The position numbers and the translations under genes were made by a program. A stretch of 64,000 nucleotides of DNA, taken from contig JBBDHG010000051.1 of NCBI GenBank assembly GCA_037951165.1, forward strand, positions 1,708,001 to 1,772,000, given 5' to 3'. The notes beneath the pieces were generated by a model. It made no database searches. It worked only from the letters and a program-made list of their open reading frames with translations, and was not told the DNA's origin. This document shows, in pieces, positions 13,145-23,600 of this stretch. Every line of letters begins with the position of its first letter. Position 1 is the first letter of the stretch. The DNA is from Lophius americanus. Taxonomy: Eukaryota; Chordata; Actinopteri; Lophiiformes; Lophiidae.

Positions 13145-13455
13145 TTAGTTTCTGCCTGAGGCTCTTTGCTTTGACCATTGTGTTATCGCACTACGCAGGA
13201 AATTTGCATCAAGCTCTAAATTCATACATAACTTTTAAGTGTTGTGACATGGCTTTATTGTGTATCCAAACCGATTTTTAGAACCTTTATTTGCTGGACC
13301 AGCTCAGATCTGACTCCAGTACCAGCCCGTAACTAGAACCCGGTTCACTGTGATGGAAAAGAGGCCTTAGAGAAGTTCTCAACACCTGCAGCAAAATGAT
13401 ATTCCAAAACAGTTGCAGTTCATGGTAAACAAAAGCAAATTAACATAACTAGTCC
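13145..13455. other. Intergenic, nothing recognised
   Basis: No frame, repeat or motif of note. Confidence 0.5.
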
Positions 13456-14060
13456 TAGGCTGTCGTTCCTGACTGCAGGGGATATCACTGAGAAGCCCCC
13501 CGATTCCCTTTTCTCACGAATAAGCTCCCCCTAAAGCATAAAATATGAACTATTAGGAGATAGATTTTCTCATGAGATAGAAACTTTGCCCTGAAAACTC
13601 TGATTTTTGGAGCTAAAGCTAGTGTCAGATATATGCATTTGACCTTTTTCCCTTATCGATCCAATCATTCTTCACAATAAAACCTATGCCGTTATACAAT
13701 TTGTCGATTCATATGCACCAAATTTGGACCAAATTGAAACAAAGTTTAGGAACTTGTCATAAAAAATGTTCGTCGTGAAAGAGCTTCCCGTAGTGAGTAA
13801 AACATGGTACATGGTGAATGGACCGTACTTACAGTATATAGCGCTCATCTAGTCTGCTCGACCATTCAAAACGCTTTACATTGTGAGCCATATATATAGC
13901 CATAAATATAGCTATGTCGTACATAGCTTTATATATCAGTTAGCTCTCCTTGAGTTGATTCATAAGCAAGAATTTGGACTAATTCGGAACAACATGACGT
14001 TCCCCCTAGGGTTTGAATCCAACCTTTCCCATAATCACTCAAGGATCTGCACGACTCCAT
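13456..14060 (+). mobile_element. R300 repeat family, copy 1
   Basis: It opens with ctgtcgttcctgac at 13460, a 13/14 match to the terminus of the copies at 35.3 and 43.1 kb. The phrases ggatatcactgagaag, ccccccgattccctttt and agctccccctaaagc follow. The body has the family marks: aaatatgaactattaggaga, gattcatatgcaccaaattt, ggaccaaattg, and again cgttccccctagggt at about 13999. At least two diverged ~280-300-bp units are present. Confidence 0.65.
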
Positions 14061-15180
14061 AATCTTCCCGACTTTTTGGGAATAAAATAATATTTATAAA
14101 TTAATTATTTACATTTTGTGAACCCGGTCCCTCAGAAACAGTTGGACCTGAGAACAATAAGCCGTGGAACCGAAAAGGTTGTTTCCTCAAATGGCGGTTT
14201 GTAAAATGCTGATGTGGATTTGAATTTCCCTTTCAAATTATTTTAATGACTGCTCACACACTCTGCCACGTCCCTTTGGCACAGCACATTACAAATCAGC
14301 GGCGGCAGAGTCTGAAGATCAGTGGCCTTCTATCTCCTCGTTGAGGGTAATTAAGCTGTGGTAGGAGTGGCGAGGCCCGGCCCCGATTGTCCGGTAGCGT
14401 CTCAGTGTGGAGTGTGGATGATTCCTTTGGACGTGGGGATGAGGAGGAGTTGCTGGAGAAAACACACTCAATCAGCTGGAGCCTCACTGGCTAACTTTTC
14501 TCTCATTAAAGTTGGCAAGTGACATTTAAGTACTCCAGCAGGGACTTCACAATGCAAATAAATGGCAACTTCAGTGCTGGAATTATAATGGTCTACTTGG
14601 TCTACTTTTAATGACCCAATTTAGTTTTCAAAGTAACCTCCTCTGGAACCCGGTCGGCTCTCCTGTTCCTAAAAGCCTTCTTATTGGCTAATAGGGAGCA
14701 GACGATGTTAACTTTGCTGTGGGGGGATTCTCAGCGGCGAAGAAGAGGCTAAAAGCTCAATCACTTAGTTTAACTCCTCCACTTTTACATTTTCCAAAAC
14801 GGCTGCATGAGGGCCCATTTGGATATTTTCATGCTACATTTCATCCCGGTCTCTCTAATCCCCAGGCCCACCTAATGAGGAGGTAATGAAAAGTTAATCC
14901 ACGTAGCTCGCCTCCACCTAGCCTTTAGCTAATGCTGCTTTTAAACTCCGGCTCTCATTAACTTTTAAAACATGAGCCATTAAGAGGGTTGGCAGGCTAC
15001 CCATTGGCCGGCCTTACCATCACTCCGCTATCCAACCGCTCGCTGTGTCTGAACTTTAAAGCACAATTAGGAGAAGGACAGAAATTCCCAACCCGCTAAT
15101 TAGGATCCAGTCAGGATTTTCTGGAGCTGTCACAGTATTGATCGCTCCTCGGAATTCTCCAGCTTAAAGAGAAGTCAGGT
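14061..15180. other. Candidate conserved non-coding stretch (homeodomain-motif rich)
   Basis: High-complexity, repeat-free DNA with clusters of TAAT cores between 14800 and 15110: cctaatgagg, gtaatgaaaagttaatcc, gctaatgc and ctaattagga. An octamer ATGCAAAT lies at about 14553. No frame has family similarity. This base composition and motif density are typical of vertebrate developmental enhancers, but no conservation can be seen from a single sequence. Confidence 0.3.
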
Positions 15181-15519
15181 TTGGCACTCCCAACCGGGTC
15201 ACTGCTCTTCTTATAATTGGTCTATCTGATGCTTGAGCAGTGTTTAACTGTTGACGTGTGCACTGTAAATTACACGGGACACGGGATTTCAATACAATTC
15301 TTTGCAACTTGCCTTTATTTCATGTCTTTCGCAGCAGGCAAGAACACCTCATTAAAGTTTTTATGGGAATGCACGGATGTCTCGATGGATTTACTGCTGT
15401 TAACAGCACATATGGAAATTCTAAATATTCCTTGGGGGATCAGGTCTATGTCAAGTTACATAATTCTGTTTAGTAAGTCCTCACTTGCTTTAATATGCCA
15501 AAAGAAAATCCTACTTATG

Positions 15520-15642
15520 GGATATGACTTCTGTAATAAAATGTCGGTGGGCCGTTTCACCTGCGGTGTCCCCCAGGGCTCCGTCCTTGGCCCCTTACTC
15601 TTTAGCATATACATGCTGCCACTCGGTCGGGATCAGTGACAT
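15520..15642 (+). pseudogene. LINE reverse transcriptase scrap (L2/Rex-type)
   Basis: The end of a 140-codon frame reads FTCGVPQGSVLGPLLFSIYM followed by LPLG. This is the GVPQGSVLGPLLF signature of RT domain 4 in the CR1/L2/Rex1 group, including the CGV and YMLPLG phrases usual in fish copies. Similarity begins near 15540 and is lost after LPLG, just before the expected ADD catalytic block. It is a fragment of about 100 bp. The upstream 105 codons of the same frame have no family resemblance. Confidence 0.8.
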
Positions 15643-16490
15643 TTATCAATAAGAAAAATGACTCAATATATGATTTTATTTTTTTCTTCCAGGTCACAGT
15701 CATATCATACTACATACATCTTTTATGAACATAAACGTGAAGCCTATCGTCTCAGGGATTTCCTATATTTGAAGGCAGCATGAAAATTCAGTATTTGTCT
15801 GACAAAGAAATACGGGAGAGGCGTGCGCTGTCATGAAAGGTAAACGGCCTTATTTTACTCAGGCGGCCACATTATACATGATACTGTCATACATGTCAAC
15901 TCCGACGGAATATCAATAAGGATCTCGGCATTTCAAAGCCAGTATGGAAATTCCAAAGATATCCTACAGAATAATACATGAGTTGCTTGTGTTGTCTTTA
16001 AGAGTAAAGTTTGTGTGCGCGTCAGTCCTGGTTGGGTTTTGTGTCGGGCCAATGGTCTTCTTTCTCCAGTCCTACTGTGGGCCTGCACTTGGCCGGTTTT
16101 CCCTTTGGGCTGGAAAGCCCAGTAGCATGTGGCTTCGGGTCATTCTTGCTCAGGGGGTCCATGGGGTGCTTTGGTGGCTTTGGCCCCTTTCTGCCTACCA
16201 TTTGGTGTTGGCTTTGCATTCTGATGACCCCCCAGTGGCGTGGCCCACTGATGACAATCTATTTTTTTTTGCTAACACAGCAAAAAAAACTAAATTAAAT
16301 CGGATTTAAAAAAAAATAGTTCTTGCTAATCAGGGGGGACATCACTTAAAATATGTAATAATTAATAATAAAGATTATTTTTATTTTTATTCTAGGATTA
16401 AATTCAAGCTCCATATTCTTCATATGTTTTTTTTTTATCCAGGAGTTCTTACAGGTTCTTACATCTAATGAGTCTGCCTTTATTTTTAAA
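15643..16490. other. Intergenic; GC-rich block 16010-16260
   Basis: A GC-rich block contains two overlapping frames on the plus strand (121 codons at 15944-16309 and 95 at 16011-16298) and one on the minus strand. The peptides are rich in W, G, F and P with no recognisable motif. It may be an unclassified dispersed repeat. The rest is AT-rich with nothing notable. Confidence 0.4.
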
Positions 16491-17080
16491 TGAAATAATA
16501 AATTATCACGGAGGCTGGATGAAAATGAATCATTATCTTTTTGGACGCGGAGGATCTATTTCTGCAGATTACCTCCACTACGGACCGCCGCTGCTGTCTC
16601 CTGCGTCTATCTGACGACACCGGGTCGTAAAGCATGTCCACCTGAACCTACGATGAATAGTGATTTGATTACAAACGGTTAATGCAAGGGCAAACAACTG
16701 CGTAAATTCTGCATTCCCGGGCCTTTCTTGACAGCTCTCAACTGATTACCAATTCATCATCTGTGTGCCGCGGTGACAGACAGTTCTACGGCGCCGCCGC
16801 TCTGGAGAATAAGAATGAGGTTAATGAATGTGGATCAAGCTAATTCTTCTGTCCTTTCCAGACCGTGGGCCTATAAAGAACCCGTCCACGCCGAAAGACC
16901 TGCACCGAGGAGATGGTTTGTGGCAAGTTGGAAATGTTTAAAGCCCTCAAAGGACGTGGCAGCAGCAGAAGAAGAAAAAACACCTGCTCTGCCGTCTTCT
17001 TTTCCAACAATTACTGCAAACTGGCTGTGTTTTCCCCGCTGTCTGTTTGTTTGCTGCTAGACGTGAGTTAAGACATCAGC
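16491..17080. other. Candidate conserved non-coding stretch
   Basis: Repeat-free, moderately GC-rich sequence with a TALE-homeodomain-like core (cttgacagctctca), several TAAT cores (gaatcattatc, gttaatgc, gttaatgaatg) and a Sox-like ttatctttttgg. The 95-codon frame at 16773-17060 matches no family. This is inference from composition only. Confidence 0.25.
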
Positions 17081-17552
17081 TCGGTTTGTTTGATTGTCTC
17101 TTAGGATTCATTTATCCTCCGTCTAGGTAGTGCGTGTCCGTCGAGGCCTACATGACATACTTATATCTGACCTTTACGGTGTCAACGAATCATCAGAGGC
17201 ACTACAGCCCAAGATTTATGTCCCAAAGGAACTAAAGCCAAATCATTACGTCAGTTATTACGCCTAAGAGGCACTAGAGCCACATTATTACATCACTAAG
17301 ACCAGGGGCTTAAATCCCAGGGGGACATGCCCCTTCTTTTATACACAACTCCACAACTATAGAATATAGTATAGTTTTTGACACTATAATACTTTGTATT
17401 GAAAGTACTTTATAATATTTATCAACGCAAAGAAAGCAGGAATGACAAACAGTGGAAAGTTAACTTAAAAATAAGGATTTGTAAAACATTTTTTCGTTGT
17501 TTTCCAGCAAGGCTTTGCCTTTGTGTGTGTTTATATTTGTCTGCCTGCCGGA
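17081..17552. other. Intergenic with outlying units of the 18.2-kb minisatellite
   Basis: At 17200-17310 diverged units read gaggcactagagccacatta and agaggcactacagccc. These are outliers of the ~25-bp array at 18.2 kb, so that array once reached further left. The remainder holds nothing recognised. Confidence 0.55.
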
Positions 17553-17765
17553 TTGATTAATCAATTCATTCATTAGTAACCATTTATCCTGCTCAGGGTT
17601 GCGGTGGCTTGAGCACATCCCCATTGACAGTAGGCAAGAAGCACCCTGAACAACTCGACAGTTAATCACAGGGCGGATAAACAAAGAAACAGACGACCAT
17701 CCATGCATGTATCCACTCCTGTGCGCAATTTAGAGTCGCCACTTCACCTCTATGAAAACTTTTAA
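17553..17765 (-). mobile_element. SINE 3' portion (fish GTGGCAC type), minus strand
   Basis: Read on the minus strand it gives the family order. First is gactctaaattgcgcac, then a diverged grttgtctgtttctttg block, then tgtgattaactgtcgag, and finally agcaggataaatggttacta and atgaatgaattg at the 3' end. It is 5'-truncated at about 17765. Confidence 0.75.
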
Positions 17766-17788
17766 GTTTCGCATGAACAGCCAGAATG

Positions 17789-17852
17789 CTGGTGGCACGG
17801 CGTTTTACCCTTATGCCTCAGAGCACAAGAGTGCCGGGTACGATTCCAACAA
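17789..17852 (+). mobile_element. SINE head fragment (tRNA-related region)
   Basis: Starts ggtggcacggcg, continues ttatgcctcagagcacaaga, and ends at a B-box-like gggtacgattccaac. This is the 5' head of the same SINE family whose 3' part lies 25 bp to the left in the opposite orientation. Confidence 0.6.
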
Positions 17853-17859
17853 TGTCAAA

Positions 17860-18190
17860 ATTTTAAGTGACATCACAGGCTATACGATCAAATGTTCATA
17901 GTGAAGGGATGCGTTGCTTACAGGATGTTTTTGTATCACTAGGAAAAGGCATCAGAGCCCAGACAGAGTCTGGGACACAGAGGCATAAACTGTGTGAGCT
18001 CACGCTTTGTCACTCAACTTTTCATACCCCCTTCTTTTATTTCTAAAATGTGACTCTGATAGTCCTAATGTGTCAACAACAAATCAAATCAAGCATATTT
18101 ACTGTTGACATCAGCGGAAGAACTCGCTAACGCAGCTGTCAGTGATTCCATCAATGGTGCATCGCTAGACATGCTAGTCATTGAACGCAT
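17860..18190. repeat. Dispersed repeat D1, copy 1
   Basis: It shares an ordered set of phrases with 23840-24050: acatcacaggc, gatcaaat, ggatgtttttg, cactaggaaaag, tgactctgatagt, caacaaatcaaatc, and tgttgacatcagcgg near the right end. The copy here carries about 100 extra bases (from gagcccagacagagtctggg to about ttctaaaatg). Class unknown. Confidence 0.6.
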
Positions 18191-18214
18191 GAGACACTTG
18201 ACTCATGTCGGTTT

Positions 18215-18690
18215 GTTACAGAGGCACTAGAGCCACGTGATGTGAGACACCAGAGCCAGCTCATTTGATTGACACTAGAGCCACGTCATGTGAGAGATAC
18301 TAGAACCATATCATGTGGTAGACACTAGAGCCACCGTATAAGAGAAACAATTAGAGCCACGTCGTGTGAAACACGCTAGAAACACGTCATGTGATTGGCA
18401 CTAGAGCCACGTCATGTGAGAGACACCAGAGGCACGTCATGTGAGACACTAGAGCCACGTCATGTGATCCACACCAGAGCCTTGTCATGTGAAAGACGCT
18501 AGAGCCACGTCATGTGATTGGCACTAGAGCCTCGTCATGTGTGAGACACTAGAGCCACGTCATGTGTGAGACACTAGAGCCACGTCACGTGAAAGACGCT
18601 AGAACCATGTACTTACATTAGAGACACTAGACTCATGTCACTTTTTCACCGAGGCACTACAGCCTCATCATGTCATAGGCCCTGTTTAAA
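18215..18690. repeat. ~25-bp minisatellite, about 16 units
   Basis: The unit approximates cactagagccacgtcatgtg followed by agaga. Unit length varies between about 22 and 28 bp. Each unit carries an ACGTCA core and one carries the full CACGTG E-box. Outlying units occur at 17.2-17.3 kb. Confidence 0.9.
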
Positions 18691-18691
18691 C

Positions 18692-18858
18692 TTCTAGGTT
18701 TTAAAATGCGTGTTGGGCTGAACTCAAATTACTTCAACTGGTAAAACACTAAATTAATTCATTTACAGCTAAAACTAATAAGTAAGCTTCAAAGATACTG
18801 AAGTAGTTGAAGTAATTCTTTAAGTCAACCAACACTTTGCTTTTTACGGTGCATAATT
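18692..18858. repeat. Foldback element, inverted-repeat MITE-like
   Basis: The left arm reads gttgggctgaactcaaatta followed by cttcaact. The right arm, complemented, reads gttggttgacttaaagaatt followed by acttcaact. The outer end ccaacactttgctttttacg, then gtgca, resembles ends of small fish DNA-transposon derivatives. There is no coding capacity. Confidence 0.6.
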
Positions 18859-19342
18859 AGACCCCGAAAAGTATACAAAGTGAAATTCCAGCTTTGGAAA
18901 AAACTTTTTTTCATGGTTTTACCCTTAAAAAACCTTAAATGTCAAACAGTAAATGTAATATTTATTATTCGTGTACATATCTGACATGATTGTATTCCTG
19001 TAGCATTTTAATTCACATATACAGTAACACACTGGAAAAAGAGAATGTTGGTGATTAAGAAAATATTTATTTTACAGTATATGGTCATGAATTTGGAGTG
19101 GAGCCGCCGATCCTCCAGGAACCTGTTGACCCTTTGGAAGAAACTGTTTGGCCTGGTGTTTGGGTTAGGGCCTGACCTCGGATGGACTTAAGAAAATGTG
19201 GGGATGTTGGACATCCTTTGGCCCGATCAGTACCGCTGCATGGATTATTCAACTGACTTGAACTGTGTTTATTGCAGTTTTACATTTTTAAGAACATACT
19301 GAACACTGTGAATATTCAAAAGCAGAACAAATGCAAAAAAGT

Positions 19343-19343
<1 letters not shown>
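18859..19343. other. Intergenic, nothing recognised
   Basis: No frame of note. The 19080-19210 part resembles LINE 3'-UTR prose (cctgttgaccctttggaaga) but not closely enough to call. Confidence 0.45.

Positions 19344-19397
<54 letters not shown>
19344..19397. repeat. (CA)27 microsatellite
   Basis: A pure CA run of 54 bp followed by A10 and five ATA/TAA units. It sits directly at the 3' end of the minus-strand LINE and may have grown from its tail. Confidence 0.97.
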
Positions 19398-19401
<4 letters not shown>

Positions 19402-19419
19402 AAAAACATAATAATAATA

Positions 19420-21265
19420 ATAATGAATAACATGCCAATTGTATTCCTTCTGTGCTACCTCCAGTCAAAAGCGATGAGTCAGCTATTCCATTATATAGAT
19501 GTCATCTACTATTTCAAAGCATTGCTTCTGTGCAGGGGGTCCACTTTATCCCGTTTTCTCCTGAGAGCTTTTTTCCTAGCAATTAATAATATTTTTGCCA
19601 GATATCATGCCATTCTCCGCACACTCTCCCCAGAAAAAATTGAAAAGGCACAAATAGAGTGACCAGCAGCTCATTGGTATTTCAGTATTCATCATATTTT
19701 CATGTACTGTTTTCCAAAAACACAATTTTCATTTCCAAAATACATGAATGCATTACTCGCATTATTCCCTTCTAATGCTCCGCTCTCTCCAGCACGGTAA
19801 CTTTCTCTTTAAATATTTACTCCTGATTTAAGGTGTGATAATGAAAGAAAAACAAATCCAATTATTCCTGGACAATTCCCTCCATATCTGTGAATTGTGA
19901 TGTAATATCAACATGTTTTGCTAATCATCATCTTGATGATGTGATGGTTGTATTTTTTTTAATAAAATGCAGACACCATTCTTATTTTAGGACCTTTATT
20001 ACCCTTCACTTAATCTGAATCACACCATTCACTTCCATGTTGGGGCCTGTTCTAATTCCTTTCTCATAGTAGTCTCCCAGTTGCAGGTGTCAAATTGAAT
20101 TCACGTTTGTCCAGTTCCTGAAAACTTCCCCATCTTTCTCCGAAGTGCACCATGCTGTCATTCCTTAATACCCCCCGCCCTCCCCTTCAACACGGCGAGC
20201 AGGTTTGAAATTGCAATCAAATGCCATCCACTTTAGGCAGTTTCTTCCTTTCATGTGATACTATCATTATTTTTAACATAATTTATTTGAAAGTAAATGA
20301 TGTAATTGGATCTATCTGGTTTTTAATTTTCTTGTGTATTTCATTATCCCCAATTATATTCTGAATTGGAACTTGGCCAAAGTATTTTTTCTCCATCTCT
20401 TTCTTTTTTGCTGTGTAATCTCTATCACACCAGCTAATTAGGTTTCTTAACTGATCCTTTCAGTCTTGGTAGAGCCATACCTCCTTCCTGTTTTTGGACC
20501 TGGAGCGTTTCATACCTTACTCTAGACATTTTTTCGCCCCAAATAAATCTTGAGATTATCCTGTGCCAGGTCATAAACTGGATCTTGGGGTCCTCTATGG
20601 TTCGGATAAATGAGCTGGGGTAATAGATTTATTGTAGTAGTCTGAATTCTTGAGTTGAATGGCAGAGTGGACCATCGTTCTATATCTCTCTGTATTCTTT
20701 GATTTACCCTGATGTAGTTTGATTACTATGTTTTAAATAGTCCTTTGCTGAAGTAAACGTCTAATAATTGAATTTTCTTCAGAATCCAATTAAAATGAAA
20801 TGATTCCTGGATCGTTTTCAACGGAATGTAATTAAGTGACAATATCTGTGTTTCTGCCATACAATAATTGTGTAACCTGAAGGGGTTTCCACGTGGTTCT
20901 ATAAGATTCATCAACGCAGGAAGGGATTTGTGTGGTTGTTCACAGACGTTTATGACATCATCTGCACCTATTCAATGCTTTTCCCCATTCACCTTTCCTG
21001 CCTTTATTTCATTGTTTTGTCTGAGTGTAAATAGAGTTGGTGATGGTCAGCATCCTTGCCTAGTTGACCCCTCTATTCTGAATTTGTCCGTCATTCCATT
21101 CATTTCAATTCTCACCGTGGGTTGTTGGTATATTGTCTTTACGCAATTTATTGAATTGCTATCTAATCGTTCTCAGACTTTGTAAAGGAATTTCCAATTC
21201 ATCCGATCACGAGCTTTCTCTGCATCTATGCTTAATAATACAGAACCTTGTAAGAACATGGAGTG
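19420..21265 (-). pseudogene. L1-type ORF2: reverse transcriptase to C-terminus (dead)
   Basis: Read leftwards from 21235, DAEKARDRMNWKFLYK (RT domain 3) is followed by a STRQGC block at about 21048-21071. The ADD catalytic pair is retained as GADDVINV at 20957-20965, although the usual Y/F before ADD is G. The frame FHFNWILKKIQLLDVYFSKG (usual IKYLGIYFS) at about 20800 leads to IERWSTLPFNSRIQT near 20670. Then come the SWCDRDYTAK-like segment near 20430 and the C-terminal ESVRRMAWYLAKILLIARKK at about 19565-19625. The sequence VDPLHRSN then ends the resemblance. Several stops and small shifts separate these blocks. Confidence 0.85.
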
Positions 21266-21289
21266 GAGGCGTCTTCCCATAATAATCAT

Positions 21290-22035
21290 TTATAAAACTT
21301 TGACTGTGTTAAAAAACATATATGATCACCACATGAGTATCCTTCGTGTCAACGACATATTCAACAACCATTTCGTGGACAATTTCCAAATTTGAAACCC
21401 ACATAGACCTTCGTGTGAGGAAGAACTGGAGTCATTTTGGGAAAAGTCGGTTGTATATTTCTGACACTATCTTTATCTCCAAATGTTTTTGGCCATAAAT
21501 TCTCAATCCTTGGTCCAATTAAGTCCAATTCTGCTGCATGTGAGTCGATTAAAGGAGATCAATCTTGTATCATATCTGACCCTATTAGTTCATATTTTCT
21601 CACTAGGGGGAGATTTTTACATGAAAAACACTATTTTCAGTACATTACTATTACTACTATACAAAATCTATTGAATAGATCATTTACAAATGTCATGTCC
21701 ACATAGACAGTAGTGTGAGGAAGAACTGGACTAATTTCAGGAGGGATTTGTTTAATATATTGCGGACACTAGGGGGATCTTTATCCCAAAAAACTGTACA
21801 GAATTTCTCAACCGTTGGTCGGATTTAGTCCAAATTGGGTGCCTGTGAATAAACTAGGGGAGATCTATCTTACAAACATCGTGTTTTACTTTAATAGCTC
21901 ACATTTAACTCACCACAGGAAACTTTTTACGGAAAACACTGTTTACATACAGAACCTCCTCACCGTCGGTTCAATGGAGTAGTCAAGTGGAGTAAGCACT
22001 CGTTGGATTAGAAAGCACTCTAGTAATAGGTCCTT
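21290..22035 (-). mobile_element. R300 repeat family, copy 2 (inside the LINE)
   Basis: Two diverged ~330-bp units start at about 21400 and 21705. Each reads acccacatagaccttcgtgt, gaggaagaactgga, tttctgacactaggggga, gttggtc and ttagtccaa, then gagatctatctt. This is the reverse complement of the units at 35.4-36.4 kb. It lies between the endonuclease and RT portions of the LINE, so it is either an insertion or a replacement there. The family terminus ctgtcgtccctgac was not found in this copy. Confidence 0.7.
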
Positions 22036-22039
22036 CATC

Positions 22040-22917
22040 TTTCTTTTCAAGAGTTTGGTTTGTTTGTACACCTGTGGAGCATTTCTGCTTCGATAGTCTT
22101 GTTATAGTGCCCATAATTTCTCAGTTTGTGATATGTACATCTCCAATTTAAATCTTTTTGCATGTGCAAAATTCTGCTATCAATTTTCCTCTGATGGACA
22201 ATTGTTGGATTTACTTCTCCAATTCTATTTTCCTCCATATATCTGTTTATTTCTGATTTTATTTTCTCGTTCCTTTGTTCGTTATCCTCTTATCCCCGCA
22301 TACGGTAATATTAATTATGCCTATTTTTAGAAAGAGTGGGTTCTGATCCGACACATCCGCTGCTGCATTCCTGCGTTCCTTCACTCTGGATCCATCTCCT
22401 GTTTTCATAAAAAAAGATAAATGTCCTTGAATTAACTTTGTGGACGGTGGACGAAATGTGTAAAATCTCTGTGGAAAGAATGCAGATTTTTCCATATATC
22501 TATAATCCCCGTCTCTTCCGCTGATGTACCGATGATACTCGCTAACTAACTGTTTTCATACGACTGGTCGTATCCACAATGTGGTTCATTATAACACTGG
22601 AATCTCCCCCGCAGACGAATACTCCCTCTGTCTCTACTGCTAGAACATCAAACAGGGTTTTGAAAAAGTATTTGTTACTTCCTTGGGTTGCATAGACATT
22701 AATCAATGTTACTGTCTCGTTCCGCAATCTTCCTTTGATTATGATGTACCACATCTTTATCTTTGACTTCCTTTTCATTCAGTTGTAGTTGTGGTTAATG
22801 TCACAGCTCCTCTTCTACGGCCTTTTTCATATATACTTTAATCTGGCTGGGATAAGCGGGTTTTCCTACACGAATATTATTTGTGCTTTTTTTCTCTTTC
22901 AGTTTCTCTTTCCTCTT

Positions 22918-22954
<37 letters not shown>

Positions 22955-23045
22955 AGATCGTTCACGTTCAGCGACATTATCTTAACATCATTAGTTACCG
23001 ATGTGTGATGCCATTCTCTGAAAGATGTACTCCCAAACATTTTTC
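22040..23045 (-). pseudogene. L1-type ORF2: N-terminal endonuclease domain (dead)
   Basis: Starting near complement(22977), the frame reads MSLNVNDLN, keeping the first catalytic Asn of APE-type endonucleases. A Thr-His run encoded by the CA tract follows, then KRKEKLKEKK. Next is GRLRNETVTLINVYATQGSN at about 22700, then VFVCGGDSSVIMNH where the family has GGDFN or GGDLN. SRVKERRNAAADVSDQNPLF at about 22390 shows the usual catalytic SDH changed to SDQ. MEENRIGEVNPTIV near 22230 is the start of the linker. Frames are separated by shifts. The lost His and altered GDFN block would abolish nuclease activity. Confidence 0.85.
22919..22952. repeat. (GT)17 tract inside dead ORF2 start
   Basis: A pure 34-bp GT run (CA on the coding strand). 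It replaces the residues that normally follow LNVNGLN in L1-type ORF2. Confidence 0.95.
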
Positions 23046-23557
23046 AACAAAAGAAGTCCTTAACTTTAATTATTAACACAACGTTAATAAAGGAAAATCT
23101 CTGAGGAGGGTCCCCTCCGTAGATCTAGAACCCGGTTCTACAGCATGTAGACGTGTCCAGCATAAATAACCCGACCCCTCTCAGTCGGTTCCTTATGAAT
23201 TATTTCTCCTGCAGTAAAGAGATATTTGAGATTTTCCCCAGGAGGTCACTTTCCTGCATCACATGACCTTTAACTGCCAGATGTGTCTAATGTATGAACA
23301 GGATTAGCCTGTTTATACATTTATACGTTTCCTTTTCCATTGGTTTTCTCATAAGTTGGTCCGTATCGATTATTTTCTTGTCCGTACCTGTTTTCCTGGT
23401 CCACAGTCTTCCTGGCATTTTAAGATTTCCACTCGCAGCTCTGCTGTTTTTCTCTCGCTCGCTGCGCCGTTCTTCTTTCCTTCACGCGCCGCCACTCCGT
23501 CTCGCCTCTCATCATCTCATCCATCTGGTACGTCCATCCAGGAGCCCGGGGGCGGAC

Positions 23558-23588
<31 letters not shown>

Positions 23589-23600
23589 TATGACACCCTC
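23046..23600 (-). other. LINE ORF1-ORF2 junction region and G28 tract
   Basis: At 23420-23540 on the minus strand, the frame DEMMRGETEWRRVKERRTAQ followed by RAREKQQ resembles the basic C-terminus of fish L1 ORF1 proteins. At 23559-23586 there is an uninterrupted run of 28 G. The 23050-23290 part is not assignable. The G28 run lies where the LINE sequence stops and the foreign D1 block starts. Confidence 0.4.
23559..23586 (+). repeat. Poly-G, 28 bases
   Basis: Twenty-eight consecutive G. It has strong quadruplex potential and its exact length is prone to sequencing error. Confidence 0.9.

Noticed and set aside
15944..16309. 121-codon frame in a GC-rich block
   Set aside because: Overlapping frames on both strands, Trp/Gly-rich composition and no domain; more like an unclassified repeat than a gene.
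22801..23076. Thr-His or Val-Cys repeat proteins over the CA/GT tract
   Set aside because: By-products of the dinucleotide run. Only the flanking LNVNDLN and KRKEKL residues are real LINE remnants.
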